Positions 50,393 through 60,018 of a stretch of DNA of 64,000 bases are shown piece after piece (position 1 is the stretch's first letter; each line of letters starts with the position of its first letter). Made by a program: the position numbers and the translations under genes. Origin of the DNA: Rhodopseudomonas palustris (GTDB taxonomy: Bacteria; Pseudomonadota; Alphaproteobacteria; Rhizobiales; Xanthobacteraceae); NCBI RefSeq assembly GCF_003226555.1, contig NZ_QKQS01000013.1, positions 631,916 through 695,915 of the forward strand. The letters run 5' to 3'. The notes under the pieces were generated by a model. That model made no database searches and was not told the origin of the DNA. It worked only from the letters and a program-made list of their open reading frames with translations.

Positions 50393-50756
50393 TCAGCTCT
50401 CGCGCACAGGCTTCAGCGAGGCGGCGTTGATGAACACCTCGCCTCGCTCCACCCGCACCGGATAGAGCCGCAGCGGCCGGCTCGGCCAGCCGTCCGAAAT
50501 TGCGCCGTCGACGAGGCTGAACGACGCATCGTGGCGCGGACAGGCGAGCCGGCCGCCGACCACGCGTCCACACGCCAGGTCGGCCTGTTCGTGCGGGCAG
50601 GCACGTTCACAGGCGGCGACGACTCCGCCATCGACCACCAGCACCAGATCGACACCGGCTACGCGCACCGCAACGATGCCGGCGGCGGTGAGCCGCGGCA
50701 GGCTGCAGACCGGAAGCCACTGGTCCTGCGGCCGTTCGGCACCTGTATCCCAGCTG

Positions 50757-50764
<8 letters not shown>
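50393..50764 (-). CDS. Small Rieske-type [2Fe-2S] ferredoxin
   Basis: 123 residues. Rieske ligands C56-P-H58 and C75-P-R-H78 are spaced as in NirD/biphenyl-dioxygenase-type ferredoxins. It transfers electrons to an oxygenase or other redox enzyme. It overlaps the end of the Liv ATPase gene by 8 bases, making it the last gene of the minus-strand catabolic operon. No oxygenase is in view, so the partner may be the molybdenum hydroxylase encoded upstream or an enzyme elsewhere. Confidence 0.9.
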
Positions 50765-51453
<689 letters not shown>

Positions 51454-51461
<8 letters not shown>

Positions 51462-52260
51462 GCTTCACACCCTGGCCGAGATAGGCTTCGATCACCGCAG
51501 GATCGTTGCGGATCACCTCCGGCGTCCCCTCGGCGATGATCCGGCCGTAGTTCAGCACGACGATGCGATCCGACACGCTCATCACCATCGGCATGTCGTG
51601 CTCGACCAGCAGAATTGTGATGCCGCGATCGCGGATCTTGCGGATCAGTTGGACGAAGGTGTGGGTCTCCGACGCGTTCATGCCCGACACCGGCTCGTCG
51701 AGCAGCAGCATCGACGGCTCGGCCGCGAGCGCGAGTGCCACGCCGACCAGCCGCTGCTCGCCGTAGGACAGCGAACCCGCCTGATCCTGCGCGCGGCGGC
51801 CGAGGCCGACCCATTCGACCAACTCGGCCGCCTTGTCTTTCAACTCGGCCTCGAGCCGCCGCACCCGCGGCAGGCCGAGCACCGACGGCAGCACCCCGAC
51901 CCGGCCGCGACGGTGCAGCCCGATCAGCACGTTGTCGCAGACGGTGTCGTTCGGAAACACGCTGGTGCGCTGGAAGGTGCGGATCAGGCCGAGATCGGCG
52001 ATCGCCTGCGGCTTCATTCCGCGGAGCGACTGGCCGCGATAGGTGACGTCGCCGTGCGTCGGCGTCAGGAAGCCGGTGACGACGTTGAATGCCGTGGTCT
52101 TGCCGGCGCCGTTCGGGCCGATCAGGCTGACGATCTCGCCCTCGCCGACCGAGAACGTCATGTCGGAGATCGCGACCAGACCGCCGAAATGCATCGCAAC
52201 TTTGTCGACGCTGAGAGCGGTCTGCACTGCCGGCTGTTTCAATGCTATTGCGGCGGTCAT
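51454..52260 (-). CDS. Liv-type ABC transporter ATP-binding protein (LivG-like)
   Basis: 268 residues from ATG 52260; the longer frame to 52404 lies within livM and is not coding. Walker A GPNGAGKTT, signature LSYGEQR, Walker B MLLLDEPVSGM (NASETHTFVQLIRKIRDRG after), and the Liv-specific C-terminus EVIRNDPAVIEAYLG. It overlaps the permease gene by 4 bases (ATGA). Confidence 0.95.
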
Positions 52261-53294
52261 GATGCGCCCTCCTCGACGCCGCGCTTGGCGAAGTTCGGCG
52301 CCTCGACCTGCTTCATCCGCGGGAACCACTGCACCAGCGCCGGCACGATGCCGCGCGGCATGATGAACAGGATCACGATCAGCGCGCCGCCATAGGCGAT
52401 CCACTGCGCCTCCGGTGCCATCACCGGCCGCAGCGCGACCGGCATCAGGCCGAAGATCAGCCCGCCGACCACCGGGCCCGCGAGCGTGCCCTTGCCGCCG
52501 GTGATCACCATGATCACCATCGTCACCGTGTTGATGAAGGCGAAGATTTCAGGATCGATGATCTTGATGTAGTGCGCGTAGAGGCTGCCGGCCGCACCGC
52601 AGATGCCGGCCGAAACAACCGCGGCCAGCGTCAGCGTCTTGGTGACGTCGATGCCGATCGAGACCGCCAGCGTCTCGTTCTCCATCAGTCCCCGCATCGC
52701 GCGGCCGACATGGGAGCGCACCAGGCGCGCGATCAGCAGGTAGCAGACCACCGCGACGCCGAGCACCAGATAGTAATTGTGCAGCTTGGTGCGGAAGACG
52801 AACTCGCCGAGGCCGGGAAAGCCGACCTGCATCGGCGGAATACTGGTCAGCGCCAGCGGCCCCTGGGTCAGCTCGACCCAGTTCAGCGCCACGAGCCGCA
52901 CCACTTCGGCGAACGAGATGGTGACGATGACGAAATACGCCCCGCGCACCCGGAACGACAGCCGCCCGACCAGATAGCCGCACAGCCCCGACACCAGCAC
53001 CGCGATCGCAAAGCCCGCCAGCGGCGGCCACGGCTCGTGCACGACCTGCAGCCCGAACGGCAGGCTGACACTGAAGCCGAGCGACGTCAGCGCGCTGACA
53101 TAGGCGCCGATGCCGAAGAAGGCGATATGACCGAGGCTGAGCTGGCCGGTGAAGCCGAGCAGCAGATTGAGGCTCATCGCACCGATCACGAAGATCCCGG
53201 TGGTGATCAGCGCGTTGAGCAGATACGGATCGCTCAGCCACAGCGGAACGGCGGCGAGCGCGACGATGACGACGATCGACAGCAGCGGTCTCAT
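52257..53294 (-). CDS. Liv-type ABC transporter permease (LivM-like)
   Basis: 345 residues from ATG 53294, overlapping the LivH stop. About ten membrane segments (LLSIVVIVALAAVPLWL, LLNALITTGIFVIGAMSLNLLLGFTGQLSLGHIAFFGIGAYVSAL) and the LivM signature GQLSLGHIAFFGIGAY. The longer frame reaching 53831 is antisense to nothing meaningful and covers LivH; it is not used. Confidence 0.94.
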   Translation of the reverse strand: MRPLLSIVVIVALAAVPLWLSDPYLLNALITTGIFVIGAMSLNLLLGFTGQLSLGHIAFFGIGAYVSALTSLGFSVSLPFGLQVVHEPWPPLAGFAIAVLVSGLCGYLVGRLSFRVRGAYFVIVTISFAEVVRLVALNWVELTQGPLALTSIPPMQVGFPGLGEFVFRTKLHNYYLVLGVAVVCYLLIARLVRSHVGRAMRGLMENETLAVSIGIDVTKTLTLAAVVSAGICGAAGSLYAHYIKIIDPEIFAFINTVTMVIMVITGGKGTLAGPVVGGLIFGLMPVALRPVMAPEAQWIAYGGALIVILFIMPRGIVPALVQWFPRMKQVEAPNFAKRGVEEGAS

Positions 53295-54163
53295 CCGACG
53301 CGCTCCGCACGAGGAAACAGCCCGGTCGGGCGGAAGATCAGCACCGCGATGATGATCAGGAAGCCCATCGCGTCGCGATAGCCGGACGAGATGTAGCCGG
53401 CGCCCAGCTCCTCGGCGAGCGCCAGGATAAAGCCGCCGATCACCGCGCCGGTGATGTTGCCTAGCCCGCCGAGAATGACGATGGCGAACGCCTTGACGGC
53501 CGCGAGATCGCCCATCGCCGGGTAGACCACATAGACTGGGCCGAGCAGCGCGCCGGCAGCGGCGGCGAGGCTCGATCCCAGCGCGAAGGTCGAGGTGTAG
53601 ATCAGGTTGACGTTGACGCCCATCAGCGCGGCCGTGTCCTGGTCCTGAAACGTCGCCCGCATCGCGCTGCCGAGCCGGGTGCGGTTGATCAGCACGTAAG
53701 TCAGCACGATCAGCGCGCCGGCAGCGATCAGCACGAACAGCCGCAGCCACGACACCGAGACCGGGCCGATCTCGAGCGGCGCATCCGGAAACGGCGTCGG
53801 CACCGATTTGGCGACGCCGCCCCACACCCACAGCGTCGCCGACTGCATCGCGATCCAGGCGCCTATCATCACCAGCATGGTGGTGTCGATGTCCGAGCCG
53901 CGCAGCGGACGAAGCAACGTCAATTCAACGAGCGCTCCCAGCGCCCAGCCGCTCGCGATCGCCAGCGGCAGCGCGACGAAGAAGTTCAGTTCGAACTTCT
54001 GCACCACAATGAACATCACATAGGCGCCGAAGGTGTAGAGAATGCCGTGGGTGAAGTTCACGACGTTCATGATGCCGAAGATCAGCGTGAGGCCGATGCC
54101 GAGCAGCGCATAGGTGCCGCCGAGCACGAGCGTGTTGATGAGATGCTGAAAGAGTTCGCCCAA
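53291..54163 (-). CDS. Liv-type ABC transporter permease (LivH-like)
   Basis: 290 residues. The LivH signature [29 protein letters not shown] is at the N-terminus (as [21 protein letters not shown]) and about eight membrane segments follow, with [11 protein letters not shown] and [22 protein letters not shown] in the second half. It forms the channel together with LivM. It follows the periplasmic binding protein gene by 68 bases. Confidence 0.95.
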   Translation of the reverse strand: [290 protein letters not shown]

Positions 54164-54231
54164 GGTCGATCCTCACGTTCCAGGGAAGGACGAGGCGCGG
54201 GTCGCGCCTCGTCGGTCGTCGTGTCGTGCGA

Positions 54232-55386
54232 TCAGAGGTCCTTCATCACGACTTTGCCGTCGGCGATCTCGATCAGGTAGACGTTGGGCTGGCTCTGGCC
54301 GCTCTCCTTGCCGGCGGGGCCGGACTTCTGGAACACGATGTCGCCGTTGAGGCCCTTCAGCTTGATGTCCCACATCGCCGCCTTGATCGCGGCCGGTTCG
54401 GCCTTGCCGGCCTTCTCGATCGCGGCCACCGCGGTGCGGATGCCGTCATAGCCGCGGAAGCTCTCGGTGCAGCCAGCGAAGTCGAAACCGCGCTTCTTCC
54501 ATTCGGAGATGAAGTAGGTGGTCGCTTCGGGGTTCGGCGTCTTGTCCGGAAACCAAGGCAGGAAGGTCGTCAAGTGCAAGGTGCCGTTGGCGGCGGCGCC
54601 GGCCTGAGCGATGATCTGGTCGGGGTTCTGCGAGCCGCCGGTGGTGATGATGCGCTTCTTCAGGCCGAGTGCGGCGGCCTGCTTGAACAGCAGCGTGAGC
54701 TGATCGACCGCAGCCGTGACGATGATGGTTTCAGAGTCCGAGCCCTTCAGCTTGGAAAGCTGCGCGCTCATGTCCTGCGCGCCCTGGTCCATGGTCTCGA
54801 CCAGGCCGACCGCGATGCCCTTCGCCTTCATCATCTTGCCGAAATCCTCGGCGGCACCGCGCCCCCAGTCGTTGTTGATGACCAGGAAGTCGACTTTCTT
54901 CAGCCCGAGCTTGTCGACGATCTTGCCGAACGCCGCAGCTTCGATCGCCGACGGCGGCGAGATGCGGAAGATGTAGGGGTTGCCGGTGGTGGTGATCTTG
55001 CCGGACGACGAGGTCTCGACCACCATCGGCACTTCGTATTCCATCAGCTTCGGCATCACCGCCAGCGTCAAGCTCGAGCCCCAGGCGCCCATCATCACCG
55101 GCGTCTTGTCGCGGGTGATCAGCTTCTCGGCGACGGCCGCCGCTTCGGTCGGGTTGCTCTTGTTGTCTTCGATCACCAGCTCGATCTGCTTGCCGAGCAC
55201 GCCGCCCTTGGCGTTGATCTCGTCGGCGGCGATCTTGGCGCCGTTGACGACGTAAGTGCCCGACGCGGCGAAGGCGCCGGTCAGCGGTTCGTTGACGCCG
55301 ATCTTGATCGTCTCGGCAGAGGCCGTGCCCATCAAGCACGCCGTCGCCAGCGCGATGAGAGAAGCAGTCCGCAGGGTTCGCATCAT
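54232..55386 (-). CDS. Periplasmic substrate-binding protein of the Liv-type transporter
   Basis: 384 residues from ATG 55386. Signal peptide MMRTLRTASLIALATACLMGTASAE, then the LivK-type fold: IKIGVNEPLTGAFAASG, GKQIELVIEDNKSNPTEAAAVAEKLI and a type I periplasmic binding core. It captures the substrate for LivHMGF. Its position right after the molybdenum hydroxylase genes implies that the substrate or product of that enzyme is imported here. Confidence 0.94.
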   Translation of the reverse strand: MMRTLRTASLIALATACLMGTASAETIKIGVNEPLTGAFAASGTYVVNGAKIAADEINAKGGVLGKQIELVIEDNKSNPTEAAAVAEKLITRDKTPVMMGAWGSSLTLAVMPKLMEYEVPMVVETSSSGKITTTGNPYIFRISPPSAIEAAAFGKIVDKLGLKKVDFLVINNDWGRGAAEDFGKMMKAKGIAVGLVETMDQGAQDMSAQLSKLKGSDSETIIVTAAVDQLTLLFKQAAALGLKKRIITTGGSQNPDQIIAQAGAAANGTLHLTTFLPWFPDKTPNPEATTYFISEWKKRGFDFAGCTESFRGYDGIRTAVAAIEKAGKAEPAAIKAAMWDIKLKGLNGDIVFQKSGPAGKESGQSQPNVYLIEIADGKVVMKDL

Positions 55387-55462
55387 CCTCGTTTCTCCGT
55401 GATCGTTTGTTGATTTTCCGGACGCCGCCCCCGGCGCCCGTCGCAAGTCGGCTTGCCCGCCG

Positions 55463-56650
55463 CTACCGGCGGGACGTCCCTCCCAGCCAGCGCCGCAGCC
55501 GCGCTGTTATCAGGCCCAGCAACAGCGCCAGCCCGTTGAGATGTTGATCAGCGCCGGTCGGCACGACCGCCTCGCCGGACAGCTTGTGTTCGAGGTTGCC
55601 GGCGAACTGATCGACCAGCCGGCGCGCAAGGTCGCGCACCAGACCGCTACGTCCGACCTGCGCCAGCAGACCGGTCAGCGTGTAACCAATGGTCAGGTCG
55701 ACACGCGTCGCAGCACCGCCCGCAAGGGGGGACAGCCGATAGCGAATCTCGCCCTGGGTCGACGACCGGCTGCGGCGGTCGTTGCCGGTGCCGATGATCC
55801 GACCCGACATCACGTCGTCCGCGCGTTCGATGCGCGCGATCCCGGCGAACTGCGCGGCGATCGGCCCGACCTGCACGCGGATCTCGCCTTCGATCAGGTT
55901 GGGATCCGCGGCGTTGGTCAGAACCACGCCGGGCAAACAGGCGGCGACTGCCGCCACGTCGTTGAACAGCGCGGCGACCAGCGCTGGCGAATGCTGCGCC
56001 TCGAACGCCTGCTCGATCGTCACCGAGGGCGTGAAGTCCGAGATCGTTACGGTCTGACGAGCCCCGACAGCGCTCGCAGCCGCTGGCGTCGCCGCGACGC
56101 GCACATCGGCTTGCGTCGCGCCGTGCCCCGAGCCGACCGGCCCCAACATCGTGCGCCCACCGCCTGCTTCGGGCCCGATGCCGCGGGCGCGGCGATCCGC
56201 AATCACCGACATCACGGCGCGGACGATGCCGACATAGCCGGTGCAGCGGCAGAGATTGCCGCTCATGCCGATGCGGACCTGCTTCTCGTCGGCATCGGGC
56301 AGACGCAGCACGAGGTCACGCGCCGACACCAGCATGCCGGGGGTGCAATAGCCGCATTGCAGCGCGTGCTCACGCGTAAACGCGGCGCGCAGCTCGGCGG
56401 CGATTTCGTCGTCGTCGAGGCCTTCGATCGTGGTGACGGCAGCACCCTCGCAAGCGGCCGCAAAGGTGATGCACGACCGCGCCGGGACGCCGTCGATCAA
56501 CACCGTGCAGGCGCCGCACACGCCGTGCTCACAGCCGAGATGCGTACCGGTGAGATCGAGATGATCGCGCACCACGTCGGCGAGACTGGTGCGCGGCTCG
56601 GGCCGGCAATCGACGGCGCGGCGGTTGACGGTCAGGGCCAGCGTGCTCAT
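55463..56650 (-). CDS. Fusion of molybdenum hydroxylase [2Fe-2S] subunit and CoxG-like SRPBCC domain
   Basis: 395 residues. Residues 1-155 are a CoxS-type subunit with two clusters: C40, C45, C48, C60 (plant-type ferredoxin site) and C99, C102, C134, C136. A 45-residue linker leads to an SRPBCC/CoxG-like domain (about 200-360: VTIEQAFEAQHSPALVAALFNDVAAVAACLPG, IEGEIRVQVGPIAAQFAGIARI), then a C-terminal hydrophobic helix (LNGLALLLGLITARLRRWLG). CoxG recruits CO dehydrogenase to the membrane in Oligotropha, so the fusion may tether the whole enzyme. It overlaps the FAD subunit gene by 4 bases. Confidence 0.9.
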   Translation of the reverse strand: MSTLALTVNRRAVDCRPEPRTSLADVVRDHLDLTGTHLGCEHGVCGACTVLIDGVPARSCITFAAACEGAAVTTIEGLDDDEIAAELRAAFTREHALQCGYCTPGMLVSARDLVLRLPDADEKQVRIGMSGNLCRCTGYVGIVRAVMSVIADRRARGIGPEAGGGRTMLGPVGSGHGATQADVRVAATPAAASAVGARQTVTISDFTPSVTIEQAFEAQHSPALVAALFNDVAAVAACLPGVVLTNAADPNLIEGEIRVQVGPIAAQFAGIARIERADDVMSGRIIGTGNDRRSRSSTQGEIRYRLSPLAGGAATRVDLTIGYTLTGLLAQVGRSGLVRDLARRLVDQFAGNLEHKLSGEAVVPTGADQHLNGLALLLGLITARLRRWLGGTSRR

Positions 56651-57477
56651 GCGGCCTCCTGCAGGGCGCGCTTCAGCACCGTGAGATGGATGTGGCGATG
56701 CACCGCGTCAGTGACACCGGCATTGCTCAGTAACCGGTCGGCGACGTGGGCATCGAACCGCGCCTTGTAGTCGGCGCCGATGCGGCCGCCGAACAGCTCC
56801 GCGGGCTGCGCGATCAGGATCGGCGCCGCGTCGAGCGCGCCGATCACAATGCGCGCACCGCCGGCGTCGGGATCGATCAGCACCGCGCATTGGCCGTGCG
56901 CGAACTCGCCGGTCTTGCGGCAAGCCTTGACGTAGCCCCACTGCGCCGTCGCCGACCGCTTCGGAACATGGATCGCGGCGACCAGCTCACCGGGCTGCAA
57001 ACAGCTCTGCAGCGCGCCGACGATGAACTCGGACAGCGCTATCTGCCGCGCCCCGGATTCGCTTCGCAGCGCCAGTCGCGCACCGAGCGCGGTCAGTACC
57101 GAAACCCAGTCGGCGGATGGATCGGCGTGGCTCAGCGAGCCGCCGAGCGTGCCGCGATTGCGCACCGCGCGATAGGCGATGTTGGCGGCGACGCCGCGCA
57201 TCGCGCCACCGGTGACGTCCGGAACGCGGCCGTCTTCGATATCGGCGTGGGTGATGCAGGCGCCGAGCACCAGCTCGTCGCCGCTGACATCCGCCTGCTT
57301 CAGCTCGTCGATCGCGGTGATGTCGACGATCTGCTCGGGCTGCGCCAGCCGCAGATTCAACATCGGCCCTAGCGACTGGCCGCCGGCCATCACTTTGGCA
57401 GCCGCGTTGCTGCCGAGCAGCGCAAGCGCAGAGGACAGATCGCGCGGGCGCGCATAGTCGAACGGCGCGGGCTTCAT
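56647..57477 (-). CDS. Molybdenum hydroxylase FAD-binding subunit (CoxM-like)
   Basis: 276 residues. FAD motifs AKVMAGGQSLGPMLNLRLAQP and NRGTLGGSLSHADPSADW (typical TIGG/GGSLAHADP) are clear. It passes electrons from the Fe-S clusters to the acceptor. Overlaps the large subunit gene by 4 bases at its start and the small subunit gene by 4 bases at its end. Confidence 0.95.
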   Translation of the reverse strand: MKPAPFDYARPRDLSSALALLGSNAAAKVMAGGQSLGPMLNLRLAQPEQIVDITAIDELKQADVSGDELVLGACITHADIEDGRVPDVTGGAMRGVAANIAYRAVRNRGTLGGSLSHADPSADWVSVLTALGARLALRSESGARQIALSEFIVGALQSCLQPGELVAAIHVPKRSATAQWGYVKACRKTGEFAHGQCAVLIDPDAGGARIVIGALDAAPILIAQPAELFGGRIGADYKARFDAHVADRLLSNAGVTDAVHRHIHLTVLKRALQEAA

Positions 57478-59846
57478 GCGGCTGCCCTCCCCGCGCGCTG
57501 CGCCGCGACCACCGCCTCGACGACGCGATGCGGGGTGATCGGCGAACGCATCAACTCAGTGCCGAGCGGCCGCAGCGCGTCGTTGACGGCGTTGGCGATC
57601 GCGGCCGGCGGCGCGATCGCGCCACCCTCGCCGATGCCCTTGACGCCGAACCGCGTATAGGGCGACGGCGTCTCCATGTGATCCAGCCTCGGCGCCGGCA
57701 CTTCAGTCGGTCCCGGCAGCAGATAGTCGGCGAACGTCGTCGCCAGCGGTTGGCCGCTCGCGTCGAACGGCATCTCCTCGTAGAGCGCGGTGCCGATGCC
57801 TTGGGCCAGGCCACCATAGATCTGGCCGTCCACCACCATCGGGTTGAGCAGGACGCCGCCATCCTCGACGATGACGTAGTCGAGGATCTCCACCGCGCCG
57901 AGGTCGGGATCGACCGCCACGACGGCGGCATGTGCCGCATAGCTGAAGGTGCCGCTGTCGCGCTGCGGCTTGTAGCCAGACGTCACCTCGAGCCCTCCTG
58001 GATCGACATCCTTCGGCAGATCCTGCGGGCGGCGATACCAGGTGTGGGCGATCTCGCGCAGCGTGACGCTGCCGGTGCTGCCGCGCACCTCACCACCGAT
58101 GAACTCGACATCGGCGACCTCCTGCTGCAGCAGTTTGGCGCCGATGCGCTTGATCCGGTCGGCCAGATCGCCGCAGGCGGTCGCCACCGCGCCGCCCGCC
58201 ATCACCGCGCAGCGCGAGCCCCAGGTGCCGGTCGAATATGGCGTCATCGCCGTATCGCCGAGAATGATGCGGACCATGGCGACGTCGATACCGAGCACCT
58301 CGTGCGCGACCTGCGCTAGCGTGGTTTCCATGCTCTGGCCGTGCGAATGCACGCCGACGCGTAGTTCGAGGCCACCGTCGGGCGTCAGCCGCGCCGTCGC
58401 TTGCTCGTGACCCGGCACCATCGGAATGCCCCAGCCGGAATACACCGAGGTGCCGTGCGCGGCCTGCTCGCAATAGATCGAGACGCCGAGGCCGATGCGA
58501 CGCCCGTCCAGCTCGCCGCGACGCTGGCGCGCGCGCAAACCCTCGACATCGATCGCCTGCAGCGCACGCCGCACAGCTTCCGGATAGTCGCCGCTGTCGA
58601 AATGCTTGTTGGTGATGTTGTCAAACGGCATCTGGTCGGGCTGCACCAGATTGCGCAACCGGACCTCGGCAGGTTCGAGCCCAACCTCCGCCGCGACCAG
58701 ATCCAGCATCAGTTCGAGCGCGAAGCAGACGCCGGTACGCGCGACGCCGCGATACGGCAGGATCGGGCATTTGTTGGTTGCCACCGAAAAGGTGCGGCAG
58801 CGATAGGCCGGCATCACATACGGCCCGGGCAGGATGCTGGCGACCTGCGCGGCCTCGAGGCAGGCGGAGAACGGATAGGACGAGTACGCGCCGGAATCGA
58901 CGGTGGCCTCGCAGTCGATGCCGCGCAGTTTGCCGTCACGATCGGCATAGACCGTGATCTTGTAGTGATGCTCGCGGCAGTTGGCGCTGGCGGTGAGATG
59001 TTCGCGGCGATCCTCGATCCAGCGCACCGGACGGCCGAGCCGCATCGTCAGCCACGACAGGCAGACTTCCTCGGGCAGCAGGATGCCCTTGTGGCCGAAG
59101 CCGCCGCCGACGTCCGGCGAAATCACCCGGATGCGGCCCTGATCCATGCCGAGGCATTCGGCGAGGCCGTTGCGGTTGATATGCGGCATCTGCGTCGAGG
59201 TGGTGACGACGAGCTGCTCGACCCGGTGGTCATAGGTCGCCACCGCGCCACGGCCTTCGAGCGGCGCCATGCATTGCCGCGCCGTGGTGATCTCGCGCGA
59301 CACCTTGATCGGCGCATCCAGCGCCGCTGAGATGTCGACTTCGAAATTGGTTTCGAGGAAGACGTTGTCGCCCCAATGCTCGTGCACCAGCGGCGCATCC
59401 GGCGCCCGCGCCTGCAGCATGTCGTGCACCGCCGGCAGCTCTTCGAGATCGACTACCACCGCGGCGGCGATGTCCTCGGCCTCCGCGCGCGTCGGCGCCA
59501 CGCACATCGCGATCAGCTCGCCGACCTGTCGCACCTTGCCGCTCGCCAGCACCGGCTGCTCGGAGATCTTGAACCCCGGCAGACCGGATACGGCACGGAT
59601 CGGATTGACGCCGACAAGATCCTCGGCGGTGAACACGCGCCCCCGATACACTTCGGGCACATCGATGCCGCGGATGCGCGCATGCGCCAGCGGACTGCGC
59701 ACGAAGGCGACGTCCTGCATCCCGGCAAGGCGGATGTCTGCCACATACTGGCCGCGACCGCGCATCAGGCGGTCGTCCTCCTTGCGCGGCAACGACGCGC
59801 CAACGCCCTGCCCGCTGCTCTGATGCTGATCGACGCGTCCGTGCAA
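57474..59846 (-). CDS. Molybdenum hydroxylase large (molybdopterin) subunit (CoxL/XdhB-like)
   Basis: 790 residues. A TTG start at 59846 is chosen because GGAG lies eight bases upstream; the frame is open to a TTG at 59879 without RBS. Motifs: GASLPRKEDDRLMRGRGQYVADI, VGGGFGHKG, PYRGVARTGVCF, SHGQSMETTLAQ and the catalytic-Glu loop GIGEGGAIAPPAAIANAV. The CO-dehydrogenase loop CSFR is absent, so this is a hydroxylase of an organic substrate (aldehyde, N-heterocycle or aromatic), not a CODH. Substrate unknown. Confidence 0.93.
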   Translation of the reverse strand: MHGRVDQHQSSGQGVGASLPRKEDDRLMRGRGQYVADIRLAGMQDVAFVRSPLAHARIRGIDVPEVYRGRVFTAEDLVGVNPIRAVSGLPGFKISEQPVLASGKVRQVGELIAMCVAPTRAEAEDIAAAVVVDLEELPAVHDMLQARAPDAPLVHEHWGDNVFLETNFEVDISAALDAPIKVSREITTARQCMAPLEGRGAVATYDHRVEQLVVTTSTQMPHINRNGLAECLGMDQGRIRVISPDVGGGFGHKGILLPEEVCLSWLTMRLGRPVRWIEDRREHLTASANCREHHYKITVYADRDGKLRGIDCEATVDSGAYSSYPFSACLEAAQVASILPGPYVMPAYRCRTFSVATNKCPILPYRGVARTGVCFALELMLDLVAAEVGLEPAEVRLRNLVQPDQMPFDNITNKHFDSGDYPEAVRRALQAIDVEGLRARQRRGELDGRRIGLGVSIYCEQAAHGTSVYSGWGIPMVPGHEQATARLTPDGGLELRVGVHSHGQSMETTLAQVAHEVLGIDVAMVRIILGDTAMTPYSTGTWGSRCAVMAGGAVATACGDLADRIKRIGAKLLQQEVADVEFIGGEVRGSTGSVTLREIAHTWYRRPQDLPKDVDPGGLEVTSGYKPQRDSGTFSYAAHAAVVAVDPDLGAVEILDYVIVEDGGVLLNPMVVDGQIYGGLAQGIGTALYEEMPFDASGQPLATTFADYLLPGPTEVPAPRLDHMETPSPYTRFGVKGIGEGGAIAPPAAIANAVNDALRPLGTELMRSPITPHRVVEAVVAAQRAGRAAA

Positions 59847-59893
59847 CTTATCTTCTCCGAGGCAAGACGAAGTAATCAAAACACCAAACTCGC

Positions 59894-59980
59894 CCCGTCA
59901 TTGCGAGGAGCGAAGCGACGAAGCAATCCAGCTCCGTGCACTGGGCTTTTGGATTGCTTCGCTTCGCTCGCAATGACGGG
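59894..59980. repeat. Dispersed palindromic repeat (family A, copy 2)
   Basis: Left arm ends at 59930 (CATTGCGAGGAGCG, AAGCAATCCA), right arm 59950-59980 (GGATTGCTTCGCTTCG, CAATGACGGG), near-perfect complement with a short loop. It occupies the gap between the amidohydrolase and the large hydroxylase subunit genes, and may act as a transcription attenuator or an RNA processing site there. Confidence 0.9.
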
Positions 59981-60018
59981 GATAGGCATCGTTCTTGTCC
60001 GTCCCGTTACTAAGTGGC

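Noticed and set aside
57474..59846. Carbon monoxide dehydrogenase
   Set aside because: The large subunit has PYRGVARTG where CODH carries the AYRCSFR loop, so CO is unlikely as substrate despite CoxSML-like organisation.
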